64,000 bases of DNA from Phytophthora hibernalis (GCA_012656075.1 JAAKBF010000002.1:186001-250000), one strand, 5' to 3'. Shown: positions 23,126 to 34,709, numbered from the stretch's first letter. The notes: generated by a model from the letters alone, not told the origin. Made by a program: numbers and translations.

Positions 23126-24260
23126 TTATCCGAGTGGTGTACTGGACCGCCTCCCAGCGTCGTAAACAGGTATGCTGCCTTCAATTGTGCGTAGGTACTT
23201 GCGGTGCAGTTTGTCGAACTGCGCTACCTTCGCCTTACAAAACCCCGTCGTATGGAAGGGGGCGTAACATCTCGCGCACGGCAGACGTTGTTGAACAAGA
23301 TGATGGTGGACCGTTACAACCTGGCCGTGAAAGTCAATTTTTGTGACCCCACGGAGGGCCTCCGGGCATTCTTCTGAATTGAAACGGAGGAGCAAGTATC
23401 TAGTATCCGCGATATCCGACACCTCAGGCCGGTGCCATTTTGCATCCACCACATATATATGCGTGAAAATCGTATTGTGCGTCATACTGCGACGAAGTCT
23501 GGCACGTGGCGACACGTCGGCCGTGAGCGTCACTTCACAGTGAGCTTCATGATATTGTTCGATCATGGCTCGTTGCAACAGCGGCATGGTTGCATTCAGA
23601 AAATTGGGGGCGTGGGGTAGTTCCAGAGAGCCGCTCAAATACTCCAGCAAGACCTGAGTTTCCAGCTCCGTTCGGGGCCGCAAAGCAGTGTCCTCGTGGG
23701 CCGCCGAGGGCAGCAATGCTACTCGGTGGTGGTCCGCTTGTTCCGCCATGTCGGTAGGCGCCGCAGATTGATGCCAGTCCTTGGCTAGTGTGGCAAGGAG
23801 TACGAGCCGCTCGCGCGGCCTCCAGTTCCCGGCGATGGAGGTTGGTGTTGGTTGCGCATTTGCCAGTGAGGGCGATATCCCGTTGCCCCGTACTGTCGCA
23901 GCGTAGCTCCCCGAGGGTCTAGCCGCACTGGCGGTCGCCGCCGCTGATGCTCTGTGGGCACCCTGGTCGGCTGCCTGCTCATTGCTACCCCCTCTGGTCC
24001 CTCCACACCCTCCTTGCGCGTCCGATGGTGTCGTCACAAGCGCCGGGTCTAAAGGCAGTGGGGGTTACGCACGATTCCGTGTGGTGTGGACCACATACAC
24101 CTTGGTGGTATTGGGTGGCGCTGGCGATGCTCCGGAAGTAGCCGCCATCGTCGCCGCTTGCCGGGGCCGTGCGGTCCCAGTGTCATCCGGTGGGCGATTC
24201 CCGTGTCCCCCACTGTCTGCAGGGGACTCTGCATTCATGTCCGATGTCGCCTGTGTTGTT
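23126..24260 (-). pseudogene. LINE C ORF1 with zinc knuckle
   Basis: The best frame (24037-23126) encodes an Ala/Gly/Ser-rich start, a central folded region and then VVTVHHHLVQQRLPCARC with a zinc knuckle CARCYAPFHTTGFC (Cys-X2-Cys-X4-His-X4-Cys). This layout, a folded domain ending in VxVHH and then the knuckle, parallels LINE B, but the sequence is very different. ORF1 proteins bind element RNA. The preceding part (to about 24260) is in another frame. Confidence 0.7.
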
Positions 24261-24359
24261 GCGGTTAACGGCAGCCACGCTCCTGTTACTCCAGCTCGCA
24301 CACCGGCAGGGATTCTCTCCTCAAATCCACAGCCCTTATCCGGGGGAATTTGGAGAGTG

Positions 24360-24982
24360 ACCTCTTGTTTGTGCTGCGGGGCCGCATCTCGTCCTGCATT
24401 GACCAGCCGAAGCAGCGCCTCTCTCGACGTGTCCTCGCCGAATCTCTGCCCCGGCGCCAAGTGCGCGTAGAGAGGGTATTCGATCGCGTGGAACAAGTCG
24501 GTGAAGAGTGCTAACTTCTCTGCATCCATGGACTGGATGAGAAAGGTTGGGGGTCACGCCAGTTCCAGCTCGTGCGTTAGTATCATCACCAGCGCACAGT
24601 CTTCTTCGGGAGTCCGCTGCCGCAGCTCCAGTACTCTCTCGACGGGTCGCGTGCACAATTCCCTCATTCTTTGTAGCTCTGCTGTTCGCTGCCGCTGTCA
24701 TTTCGGTTCCGCCTTGTCGGTTGCAGAACGGAAATCTGGTCTCCTCCTCACCTTGGCGTAGATTTTCGACTACTACTCAGCCATGCACAACGTTACATAG
24801 GCCCCTGCCGTGCTCCGATTGTTGCAGGTCACAGTAGCTTTGGAGGTTCTCATACTTCTACTTCTGAGCTTCTGTCGGTTCGTCGCTCCACTCCTGCTCG
24901 AGCTGCTGTTCAGTTCTGCTGTCCACGATCCGGCTGCTGACCCATTGCTGGAATCGTCGGTCCTTGGCAAACTCTCCTAGAC
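24360..24982 (-). mobile_element. LINE family 1, ORF1 segment (piece A, middle)
   Basis: The minus strand encodes ORF1 sequence homologous to LINE B 25545-26245. It includes EFAKDRRFQQW at the start and KLALFTDLFHAIEYPLYAHL near the end. It is bounded at 24971-24982 by the duplication made by LINE B and at 24360-24372 by the one made by LINE C. Joining it across the two inserts gives one continuous LINE. Several frame breaks. Confidence 0.88.
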
Positions 24983-25132
24983 CACTTCCATATTTACCGG
25001 CTAGGGCGCGCGACTCTTCGGACTTAGGGCTAGCTGGACAAGAAACACACGACCGGGGGGATTGGGAAGGTCTGAAAACCCCGGCCATACGATCGTCAAG
25101 TGTATTTGGAGAGGCGCCACGGACTAGCGACT

Positions 25133-27036
25133 ATGAAAGGTGCGCAAGGTGCACGCCCGGCAGCAGCAGAGAGGGCAGAGGCTGTAGCTGGACGGGCTGG
25201 AGATGGTGCGAGTAGCGGCCAGAACATGCCGAGAGAGGGCCAGGATGGATGGACGACGGTCAATACCGGGTGGACGCCAGCTCAAGGCGAGCGCAACAAC
25301 GGTAAGAAGAGATCTGGAGGACACGCCAGGGAGGCGTCAGCCAAACAGCGTAGTCCAACCAGGAACACATCTAACAAGCCGCAGTGGCAGACGAAGACCG
25401 ATGGAAGCCTTCCAAGCAAGAACACTGCGCAGGACGCAGGAGCAGACCCGAACGACGGCAAGGCTGCTTTCCAGCAGTTAAAGCGATACTTACTGCAAGG
25501 GGCGAAGCAAGAGTACGTGATTCAAATGGTCATTCGCATGGGAGACCTGGCGAAGAACAGAAGATTCCAGCGATGGAGGAGCAAACACCACGGAGGAAAG
25601 CGGACGGAGCAACAGCTCCAACAACTGAAACAGGAATGGAATGATGAACCTTCGGCGGCGCAGAGGGAGAAGTATACAAACCTGCAAAGTTACTGGGACC
25701 TACGACAAGTAGAACACGGAAGAGGACTGTGCACGGTGGTAAAAGGATGGGTAGTAGACGAGAAACGAAGTCAAGGCGAGGTTGAGACCCGGCTGGTATT
25801 CTGCCATCTCCAAGGGGGATGCAACAGCCAGCTGCTGACACAAGCTTGACGAGAACGGGGACAACGTACGGTGGGGCAGTCAGCAAAGGGCTCATGCAGT
25901 ATTCAGCTAGTCAGGAGACGGAAGAGCAGCTGAGGATGCGGGAACTGTGCCTGCGCCCAGTGGAGCGTGTGCTGGAGCTGCGGCAGAGGACAACGGAAGA
26001 GGACCAAGCTTTGGTCATGATCCTCAACCACGATCTGGAATTGGCGCGACCCCTGCTTTTCTCATCCAGTCCATGGACGCTGAAGAGCTGGCAGTCTTCA
26101 CGGACCTTTTCTATGCGATCGAGTACCCGCTTTACGCGCACTTGGCGCCTGGGCAGAGATTCGGAGACGACATGTCGAGAGAAGCACTCCTGAGGCTGGT
26201 TAGTGCTGGAAGGGAAGCGGTTCCTCAGCACAAGCATGAGGTTGCGGACTTCAAACAAGCGATGTCCAGGATCACGATGGATGTTGGAAAGCGACTCATA
26301 ACAGTCACGTTTAAGGAAGGAGGTCGGCTGCTAGGTGGGTGGGCTGGAAGATGCCGTTTGCAGCGAAATCACTTCCTCTTTTGGAATACAAGCAGCAAAG
26401 GGAACGAGCGAAAGAAACGAAGGCGCTGGTACAAATGGGCTTTTATGAATTTACTGTGTCGGTGCGCAAAGGACAACTGTCCTCCCGGGATATGTTCTGG
26501 CCGCTGAAGAATGTGCTGAAGTTGCCTGTGCAAGAGATGAAGCACCCAGAGGGAACAGCAACAGCAGGGGTGAACGACAAAGAATGGAGTGTCACGATCA
26601 AGGGGGCCGAGTGTCCGCCCAAGCTGCGCCACATTGTCTTTGTCCACATTGAAGACGTGGGGTAGTGGTTCGCCACCAGACGGTCCATGCCAACTGGCCG
26701 TGTAGGACCTGTCATTCGCCAGGCCATCCGACCAAGTCCTGCAGACTGGAGGAGGGTGAGGTGGAGGCGCAGAGAGCCCGGGTGGACATGAGGATTCAAG
26801 GCAAGTTGCTGGCGAGGACGACGACGAGGCGGATGAAGGCGGCAGAAGATGAAATGCCGACTACGATCGAGCGCTGCTACAGCAGAGCTGGATTCCAACG
26901 GGCAACCACAAGCATGACAAACAGAGCAGCGATGGAGGCCGACGCAAAGAACGGAGAGGGCTCCCTCTCCAAGCAAGCAGCGGCAGCAAGAGCCCAAGGA
27001 CCGACCGGAGCTGCCAAGCGAGTGGGCGATGCATAG
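25133..27036 (+). pseudogene. LINE B ORF1, several frame breaks
   Basis: The start MKGAQGARPAAAERAEAVAG leads into a Lys/Arg/Gln-rich N-terminal region ending near 25849. Later frames give ELAVFTDLFYAIEYPLYAHL (about 26075), SLPLLEYKQQRERAKETKAL (about 26355), and the zinc knuckle CRTCHSPGHPTKSC (26703-26744). The same order is seen in LINE A. The protein would coat element RNA. There are at least four frame changes between 25800 and 26670. Confidence 0.8.
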
Positions 27037-27620
27037 GCAACCCGTGCTTCAGTAACACGAGCAGCTGCAGCGCTCCACAGCAGTAGGGCAGAGAGAGACG
27101 GAGATAGAAGATGAAGAGATGAAGATGGAAGACAGCGTGCCGCCACACTTTGGGGCAGAGTCGGCGGCAGCTGAAACCAAGGCAGTGCCAACGATGGAGA
27201 GGCTACAGCACGCCTCGGCATGGCAGCGGCCAGATAGTGAAGCGGCAGGGGATGGGAGGATGACAGAAGACGACCAGCTGCGAAATGAAGGACCGCGCGC
27301 GGCGGCATCTCACAAGCGGAGAACAACAGCGCGGCGGAGGCTACCAGCGAGGTTGGACGAGGACGCTCACCGACTAGGCGAATTTTGAAGAGAGGCCAAG
27401 TCGGGCGGACCAGGGAACAATACGGGAGTCAGTCCAGCTCGGCTCTCAGCGAGGACGTGCGCAAGCCGATGCAGAGAGTTTCGGTGTCGCCGAAGCGGCA
27501 AGCTCCGGTAGAGTGGGGCACGAACGAGACGAAGCCACGAGCCAAAGGGCAAAAGAAGGTTAAAACGACAAGCAGGTCGGCAGGAGTCACACGATCGCTC
27601 TCACCGATAAAGAGAGGGGG

Positions 27621-28748
27621 ATGGTCACCCATGAAAGGCGACAGACACACACAACGCAAGAAGACTCCACGCAAAGCAGACCAAGCTACTCAACAACAAT
27701 CGTTCATGCATCGTTACTTGCTCACGGCGCTCGACACCACCACCCTATGCTGAACACGGAGCAGCACGCACTTCCAAGAGGCCAAGCTGACACGCAAGAG
27801 GTCAGAGTGGCTAAAGGGGAGGGCGAGACAGTAAAGACAGCATTAGAGGACCTACCGGATTTAGACGTAGTGGACAACGCAATGGAGGAGGCGAGTGGCA
27901 AGAAGCTGTGGAGGACTGCACCTTCGTCGGCACAAGGCCACCGACCGATGAAGGGGCGCCCCTGTCCTCGTGGCTGGGTGTTCTTGGGGACTCTAGTGGA
28001 CGTGGCATCTAACGGACAGTGTGGCTGGATGGCGGGATATGCGGCGCTACACAATGTGGCGGAAGGAACGCTCAAGCCGCCGGCTGAATTGGTGGAAGCG
28101 GTCAACACTTTCAAGAAGGAAGTGCTAAACGGGATGGTGGTCGCACTGGCTGATGAGGTGCGTGAATACCCAGAAGAGCTGGCAGTGGCACTGGAGGCAA
28201 GTCGGATACGAACACTACATGCAGCAGCACAGGAGGTTAGAATTTGTGCACTAGCAAACCATTATATAGCGCAGCGGAACAAGTCGGTCAAAGCGACAGT
28301 GCCACAGCACTTTTGGGTTCGTCCGGCCTATCTAAAAGGGATGGCAATCTACGCGCGAGAAACGATCTACGTCTTAGACGTGGACGCGGAAGGAACGGCC
28401 AGGATGCAAGCGTACGCTTATCACAGCATCCAACTTGGTGATGACGACGCTTTCGACAAGGAATCAGTGGACCCAATGGCAACGGGCAAGGCCATGGAAC
28501 TGATCAAAGAGCTGATTGGAGCCGGCATCCTACCGGTGGTGTTAGTGCTGCGGTGGAGGTGCATTGGCAACCACTTTCAGGCCATTGTCTACGACAACGA
28601 ACGGTATGCAGACTACGGCAAGCAGCTGGAGGTGTTAGCGAATAGACGGAACGAAATACTGGTCAAGAACGGAGCGAGGGCATTGGACTTCATCCAATTT
28701 GATGCGGAGCGGACAGCCAAGGCAGCGTCCAAGGAATTAAGGAGCTGA
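27621..28748 (+). pseudogene. LINE B OTU-like cysteine protease region
   Basis: This is the longest intact frame of the element (375 codons). After a basic N-terminal stretch, the motif NGQCGWMAGYAALHN holds the OTU Cys nucleophile. GNHFQAIVYDN about 190 residues later carries the catalytic His followed by hydrophobic residues, the usual OTU arrangement. It sits between the zinc-knuckle ORF1 and the APE endonuclease, as in LINE C. It could process the polyprotein or remove ubiquitin; both are inference. It is part of a dead element although this stretch is open. Confidence 0.65.
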
Positions 28749-29474
28749 GACGACAGCAAAGCGCTGTAGAGGTGCAGACGAACCAGTGGACTTGAGCGCG
28801 TAAGTGCGGCAGCAGTGACGAGGAGGACTCGGCGGGAATCACGCCTACAAGCGCAATAAAGTGGGCAAGACTAATCGGCGAACAGCAAAAAGTGAAGGGG
28901 GTAAAGCGCAGAGGTCATCGGCAGCGGAGGAGACCGAAGACCAGAGGTCGGCACAACTGGATGGAGATCGCCTGGATGGAGAAGCAACCGAAGATTCAGC
29001 GAATGCGGTGTACGGAGATACACAGGATAACTGTCACCTGCCGCCACTCATTTCTCCGAGAGCGCAGGAGGCCACGCTGAGCACCAGCAATGTCAGGAAC
29101 AGCAGCCCGCGGGCCGCCACCAGAACACTTACCGTCGACGCAGAGCCAGCGCAGGAGGTTGGACCTGCTAAGGAGGTGGCAGTGCAACCAAGGAGGTGCC
29201 CAGTGACACCAGCGAAGGGCAACTGGAGGAGCTTGACCGAATCCATGACGGAAGCGGCCAGTAGAGAGGAGGCGAGAAGGTGGAATCACGATTAGTGACG
29301 CTGACACAGCCTTCGATGAGCCACTATTAACCAGCCAGTGTCAGCAAAGGTTAACAGGATGAATACAAGGAAGGAGTTTGAAGACAAGGGAGAAAGTTAA
29401 AGAAGCAGAGACGGCAGCAAGAGAGCCGGGTAAGCAACAAGAACAAGCAACAGCAGCACTTCACAGACCGCACT

Positions 29475-30190
29475 TTGGGTTTCACAACAGTAAACGTAAG
29501 GGGCTTCGCGATGGACGTGAAGAGCTTGGGAGTTAAACTCCACGGACTTAAGGAGCAGCAAGAGAGAGGCCAGCGAGACGTGACTTTCCTCCAGGAAACT
29601 CACTTGAACAAGGAGGAGCACGATGCAGCGGGAGCGCAATTCACGACCATGTGGGGATTTAAGAGGGCAACTGCTCAATCCTTCACCTTCTGGTCATCCG
29701 GCAATGACAGAAGGGCGGGGTTGCGATTCCGCTGATCCCGTATGGGGCGGTGAAGAACCCAGAGCCGTGGGGGCAAGAGCATTGGAGTGAACATCTCATC
29801 ATGATCTCAGGACACATTGGCGACCAAGCATTTATCAGGATGAACATTTACGCGCCGTCACATCCAGCGGTGCGAGTACAATTTTTCGGACACTGAGAAA
29901 CATCCAATTCCCGGAGGATAGCACGGTCATCTGTGGCGGCGACTTCAACTGCGTCACGGACCGCCAACGCGACCGCATCGGCGGCAACTCCAAGAAGGAC
30001 GCTGGAGCCAGAGAGCTAGAGGCCTTCGTAGAACAACACGAGATGACGGATGCTGGCTACCACAACATGCTAGGGCGACTGACGCACTCGAAGCTGATAC
30101 ACTGCGCGAGCAGACATCACACGCACCGACACAAGAGCGCGGACGGAGTAATGGAATTTCGCGACTCGATCGCTGGTACGTGGCGGTGAA
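29475..30190 (+). pseudogene. LINE B APE-type endonuclease
   Basis: The domain opens with FTTVNVRGFAMD and reaches DVTFLQETHLNKEE, the metal-binding Glu motif. In later frames it shows FIRMNIYAPSHP, then STVICGGDFNCVTDR, the Asp-x-Asn active-site motif absent from LINE C. Frame breaks lie near 29720 and 29890. The endonuclease nicks DNA at the insertion site. Confidence 0.8.
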
Positions 30191-30544
30191 GGGGAAGAAC
30201 ATGATCCGCGGCGTAGAGACAAAAATCGCCGTGTGCAGCGGACCACAGAGCAGTCCTTCTGGAATTGCATGCGCCCAGTGGAGTGATGAGACTAACCAAG
30301 CGTCCAAAGCTGTACCCAGCGCCTGCTTACGTACAGTCGGCCATGTCCAGTTTGGTCACCAGGCGGTTAGACGCATTCAATGTCAAGCTAGCTACCATGT
30401 CGGCGGTGGAGACAGCAAATGCGTGGGATGAGCTCAAATGGAGCGCGAAGGCAGAAATGCGGAAGCTCAAGAAGGAGGCCAAGCGCCGAACTATCAGCGG
30501 TTTTCGCCAGAAGATCAGGAAACTAAAACGGAGACTCGAAGCAT

Positions 30545-33500
30545 GTGGCTATGCAGAGCAGGAGAACGAGCAAGACAGGGGGTATTACGACAACTACAAG
30601 CCGTGCAGGAGCAGAGGAGAGTGTTACGCAGAAGAATGACAGTAGGATGAAACGCGTGGACCTCGTGCGCTTCAACACGACACTTTTTCGAAGAATTTGC
30701 ACCAAGTTCGGAGACAACTTCATTCCAACACTAGTTAGTACAGTCGATGGACTGCAGAGGGACGTACACGACAAGTCCAACACGCTAGAGGATAGTTGGA
30801 AGGCTGTTTTCAACGAGGCGGCGGAGGCTCAAGAGAACATCCCCGATTATGTGGAGCGCATGGCAGCTACATGGCAACAGGAGAACTTAGCAGACATAGA
30901 AGGAGAGACCACGGAGATGGAGGTGGAGAATGCCATAAAGCACTGCAAGAGGGGAAAGGCCTGTGGACCCGATGACCTTGGAAATGAGTGGTATCAGGAC
31001 CACAAGCCTACCTTGATACCAATTTTGACGCGGGTGCTAAACGACTGTTTAACTGAAGGAGCGACCCCATCAACTTTCGTCGATGCCTTTATTTTCAGCA
31101 TCCGTAAGGGCGGCAACAAGAGCAATCCACTCAACTACCGTCCGATCGCTTTGCTCAATACTGACTATAAGATTTTTACAAGGATATTAGCATGGCGGAT
31201 GCGGAAACACATCACCAAGCTGGTGCATCACACCCAATGCGGTTTTATTCCAGGCCGCACGATCCACGAAGCCATTGATTTGTATGAAGCGGCTAAGGCG
31301 GTGTGCTGCAGCTGAGCGAAGCGCAAGTCTTGATGTTAGCTTTCGCGAAAGCTTATGACTCGCTTGATCGCACATTTCTGCTGGAAGTGCTGAGACGCAA
31401 AGGGTTCCCCCAAATTCTGCGCGATCATACAGGCCATTCACACGGATACGACGGTCAGGTTCATGGCCAACGGCCGGTTGCCAAGGGCAGTGCGAGTGAC
31501 CCTCGGGATTCGGCAAGGCTGCCCGCTGGCTCCTCTACTATTCATCTTAGCGGTAGATCTCTTGTATGCAGAAATCGAGACAACGCAGGAGCTCACAGGA
31601 ATACCACTACGTAGGGACCAACCAGAAAAGCAGCTGAGGGTTGCGGGATATGCCGATGATACCGCTATCTACATTGACAACAAATTCATGCAGTCGGCCG
31701 CGATTGCGGCAGTTGGCAGAATCTCGGCGGTCTCCGGGCTGCGTTTGAACGTCGCCAAGTGCGCGGCGATCACTTTGGGGAACTCATCTACCAAGCAACA
31801 AGACCTGACCACCAGCAAAGAGCGAGAATACACGGAGCCCCAGTGCTCGACTGACACACTGCCGGTGGAAGAAGCCAAGGAAATACGTTACCTGGGCCAT
31901 GTCGCGGGAGCAGGGGATACCACGGAAACGGCGTGGAAGAAGGCCTTCGCGGCGCTCACAGTACGGCTCGCGCTTGCAGAATTGAAGACTAATACGGTGG
32001 TGCAAAGGGCGAAGATTGCGGCGGTGATAGTAATACCCAAACTCCTATATGTGGCACGGCATGCGTGGCCAACCGAGGAGCATGTCAAGGAAGCAGACTG
32101 GTGGATTAGACATTTCGTCTGGAAAGCGAGTTTCGCGAGGCCATCATCACCCCCAGCGGATGGATGAAACAAGTACAACCGGAGCAGAAACTGGAGGACG
32201 GAGGAATAGACATCCCAACATAGCAACGGAGCTCATGGCGATGAGTGCTGCGATGGTGGCTGCATGGGGATTGACGGGGAATGAGCAGAAACGACGAGTA
32301 GGGGAAATCCTGCAACAAGGGCCGGCACCACATCTGGTGGAAGCATGCACAGTACCCAAGTACGGCATCGAGGGAACTGCATGGAAAACTGGACGTCCAT
32401 GGGTGCAGGCATGGATGGCCGCCAGGCCACCAGCTGCACTGGAGGCGCAGAACGGCGCACAAGCTATTAGAGACTTAATTCGGCCAAGACATGGCCTCAG
32501 TACACGGTGGACTAGACAGGGATTGGAGATACGATGCACGGGGAAGCTGTGGGATCGCATGAGGGAGACAATGGAAGAAAGACGCGGGCTGTGCGGCGAG
32601 TTTGTGCACGAGGCGGCAGGGGTCATTCCTCTCACGTCGATCGGGCTGTGGAATGATGCTGGCGGCTGCACCAACTGAAAGGATTATCGCAAAGTGATCA
32701 ACCGCAGCAAGACGAGCAGGTTGGAGGACCTGCTGACGGTGGAGACAGCCACGGAAGGAGGGGTCGTATGTAAACCGACCCAGGACATGATCACTGGAAT
32801 AGGGAAAGCAGCCACACTGTTCCGAGAGCTGTGCCTTAATATACTAGCTAGCTATCCAGAGCTGCTCCGGAGCAAACAGGATCCGGCGATAGCAGCAGTC
32901 CACCACAGATTAGACGATTGCCATCAAGTCTTCGAGGTAGACACGACGAGCGGGAAATGGCTACGACACAAGTGGGCGTCGCATGAACGCAGTGTGGATT
33001 TGGCCCACGCCGGCACAGGGGTCACGGCAGCGGCGGCGGGACTCCTGGAGGTTATACCACAAGAAGTATGGGTCACGCCCCACCCGTGGTTAACTAAGTG
33101 CCGTCCAGTGTGGGCCGGCAAGCGACGATGGGCGGTGTCAGGAGGAGTCTGCGACGGATAATCTCCGGCGCCAGATCGAAGCAAGCTGAGCTGCCGAAGG
33201 AGGCCATAGACACAAGGTGGCTGAAGTCTCACTCTGACATCGCTCAGGCGTTGCGGAAACTAGACTTGACCAGGATCAACAAGATGGAAGGAGTGACGCC
33301 CTACCAGACGCAGAATGTGATGCGCTAGAAGGCACATAGACTGCGCCTGTTGGAAAGGCAAAGAAATCGGCTACATGTGCACCAGGCCAGGTTGCAGGCA
33401 GAGCGAGTCGACGGCGGTAGCTCACTTGGTCTGGGTGTGCCCAGACGCTCAACGGTTATGGACGACGATACTGCAGCAATGGGAAGGCCATGCGGACTGC

Positions 33501-33560
33501 AGCCGGCGCAAGGACAACTGGGGAAAGAAGACATTGATCAGATCTTCTCCTTCACGCTAA
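30545..33560 (+). pseudogene. LINE B reverse transcriptase and zinc finger
   Basis: The RT starts in the frame at 30545 (GKACGPDDLGNEWYQ, NYRPIALLNTDYKIFTRIL, CGFIPGRTIHEAID). Motif A reads LAFAKAYDSLD: the first catalytic Asp is Ala (GCT at 31339-31341), whereas LINE C has LDFCKAYD. Motif C YADD is intact at 31649-31660. The thumb region follows to about 33300, then a zinc-binding segment with CTRPGC...HLVWVCP near 33375-33450. Frame breaks at about 31310, 31460 and 32165. Confidence 0.9.
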
Positions 33561-33917
33561 AGAAGGTGCCAAACTGGCTGAGTGCTTGCGGAGTGGAGCA
33601 GAATTTCGAGTGCTGGGAGGTGATCGACACAGTGGTAGGCGATATGTGGTCACTCTGCTGTGCGGTTACGTTTGCCATAATATGGAGATGGAATGTAGAT
33701 CGACAATATGGAGCAAGCTCCACAGTTGGCACAATAGACGAAGTCGTAGCAGGGGTAAGTGGCAGGGTGAAGGTGGCCATGGAAAGATATCGGATCGGAC
33801 TTTACCCACTGACGCAGAAGTCACACAAGAAAATGGAAGTGGCGAGTGCCATCATATCAAGATGGGCACTGCCTCATGTGGGGAGAATTACCAGGATGGG
33901 CAGGATAGTGGAGAGAG

Positions 33918-34447
33918 TTGGCTTTTTCGATGGCGGCTCCGGGGCAACCGGGACCAGGAGGAAGTGGCAGCGTGATCCTAGAACGTGGAGCGCAGGAGAG
34001 GGAGTACAGGATTGTGTGGGCATCGGCGACGGCTTTGGGGCGGGTCGACATGACGAACAATGTAGCTGAATTCATTGGTTTGCAAAGACTGCTTCCACGA
34101 GCAGTAGACATGAACTGGAAAGGTATTCATGTAGTAGGGGACAGTGCACTAATCCTGGGGATGATGAGGACGCGGAAACCACCGAGAGCAAAAAATTGCA
34201 GCATTGGTATCGGGTAGCAAGACGGCTAGCGGATCTCAGCGATGTCAGCACGTGGAGCCACCACTATCGCGCACATAACAAGATGGCGGATTGGCTGGCC
34301 AACCTAGCCATGGATGTCAACCGGAGCATGGCGTGGGCAGAGCTGGTGTCGGCACAGGAGACCAGCATACACACGGAAGTACGGGGGCTCATGAATGGAG
34401 ATATCAGGAGATGGATGGAAGTCCAACTGCCCAGAGGAGAGGAATGA
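33918..34447 (+). pseudogene. LINE B RNase H domain
   Basis: A frame change at about 33945 splits the opening FDGGS from GQPGPGGSGSVILERG, the first strand of RNase H. NNVAEFIGLQRLL supplies the conserved Glu, HVVGDSALILGMM the next Asp, and HNKMADWLANLAMD the C-terminal Asp. All four carboxylates are therefore present, though in different frames. The 3' untranslated region and poly(A) follow. Confidence 0.8.
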
Positions 34448-34655
34448 AGCTGGCATGAGTAGTAGGCGGAAGAAGACCATGTGAGGACAGGAGATGCAAG
34501 GAGAGATGAAGGCGGAGGGCGGAGAGGGGCTGCTCGGCGAAACCGGGTTGTATTAGTATGACAAGCAGGAATGGTTATTAGAGTTCGACACCAGCGGTGA
34601 AAGTAACACAATATACCTACCCATTATTACTAAAAAAAAAAAAACTCTCCTAGAC

Positions 34656-34709
34656 GAACCACCATGTGCAGCACATAGTCCTGCTTTGGTTCTTGCGCCA
34701 AGTATCACC
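34656..34709 (-). mobile_element. LINE family 1, ORF1 segment (piece A, proximal)
   Basis: The minus strand encodes a segment with RYLAQEPKQDYVLHMVVRLG, matching RYLLQGAKQEYVIQMVIRMG of LINE B. It joins to 24982 once LINE B is removed. It ends at CACC (34706-34709, GGTG on the minus strand), the target site of the Gypsy LTR. The other copy of GGTG is at 11816-11819 beside piece D. Confidence 0.85.

Larger units (their letters stand above)
15122..24359 (-). mobile_element. Full-length LINE C (9.24 kb), degenerate
   Basis: This is a complete non-LTR retrotransposon on the minus strand, inserted in LINE piece A. The 13-bp direct repeat ACCTCTTGTTTGT at 15109-15121 and 24360-24372 is the target-site duplication. 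The reading order is zinc-knuckle ORF1, OTU-like protease, APE endonuclease, reverse transcriptase, zinc finger, RNase H, and then a 3' end without a poly(A) run (AAAACTACA). It carries many frame breaks, lacks the middle of APE and has a mutated RT active site, so it is dead. Downstream of the shared family-1 ORF1 sequence that flanks it, its own ORF1 is only distantly related to LINE B, so it is a different family. Confidence 0.9.
24983..34643 (+). mobile_element. Full-length LINE B (9.66 kb, family 1), degenerate
   Basis: Complete plus-strand LINE, from CACTTCCATATTTACCGG to a 12-13-base poly(A) at 34632-34643. The 12-bp direct repeat ACTCTCCTAGAC at 24971-24982 and 34644-34655 is its target-site duplication. 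The site lies within ORF1 of LINE piece A, which continues on the minus strand beyond 34656. Domains in order: ORF1 with zinc knuckle, OTU-like protease, APE endonuclease, RT, zinc finger, RNase H. Multiple frameshifts and a lost RT catalytic Asp show it is inactive. Confidence 0.92.

Noticed and set aside
31300..31470. Programmed frameshifting in LINE B reverse transcriptase
   Set aside because: Many breaks in all three frames, plus loss of the motif A Asp, fit decay rather than a recoding site.
34586..34643. Poly(A) run as a processed pseudogene end
   Set aside because: It is the 3' tail of LINE B, directly before its target-site duplication.
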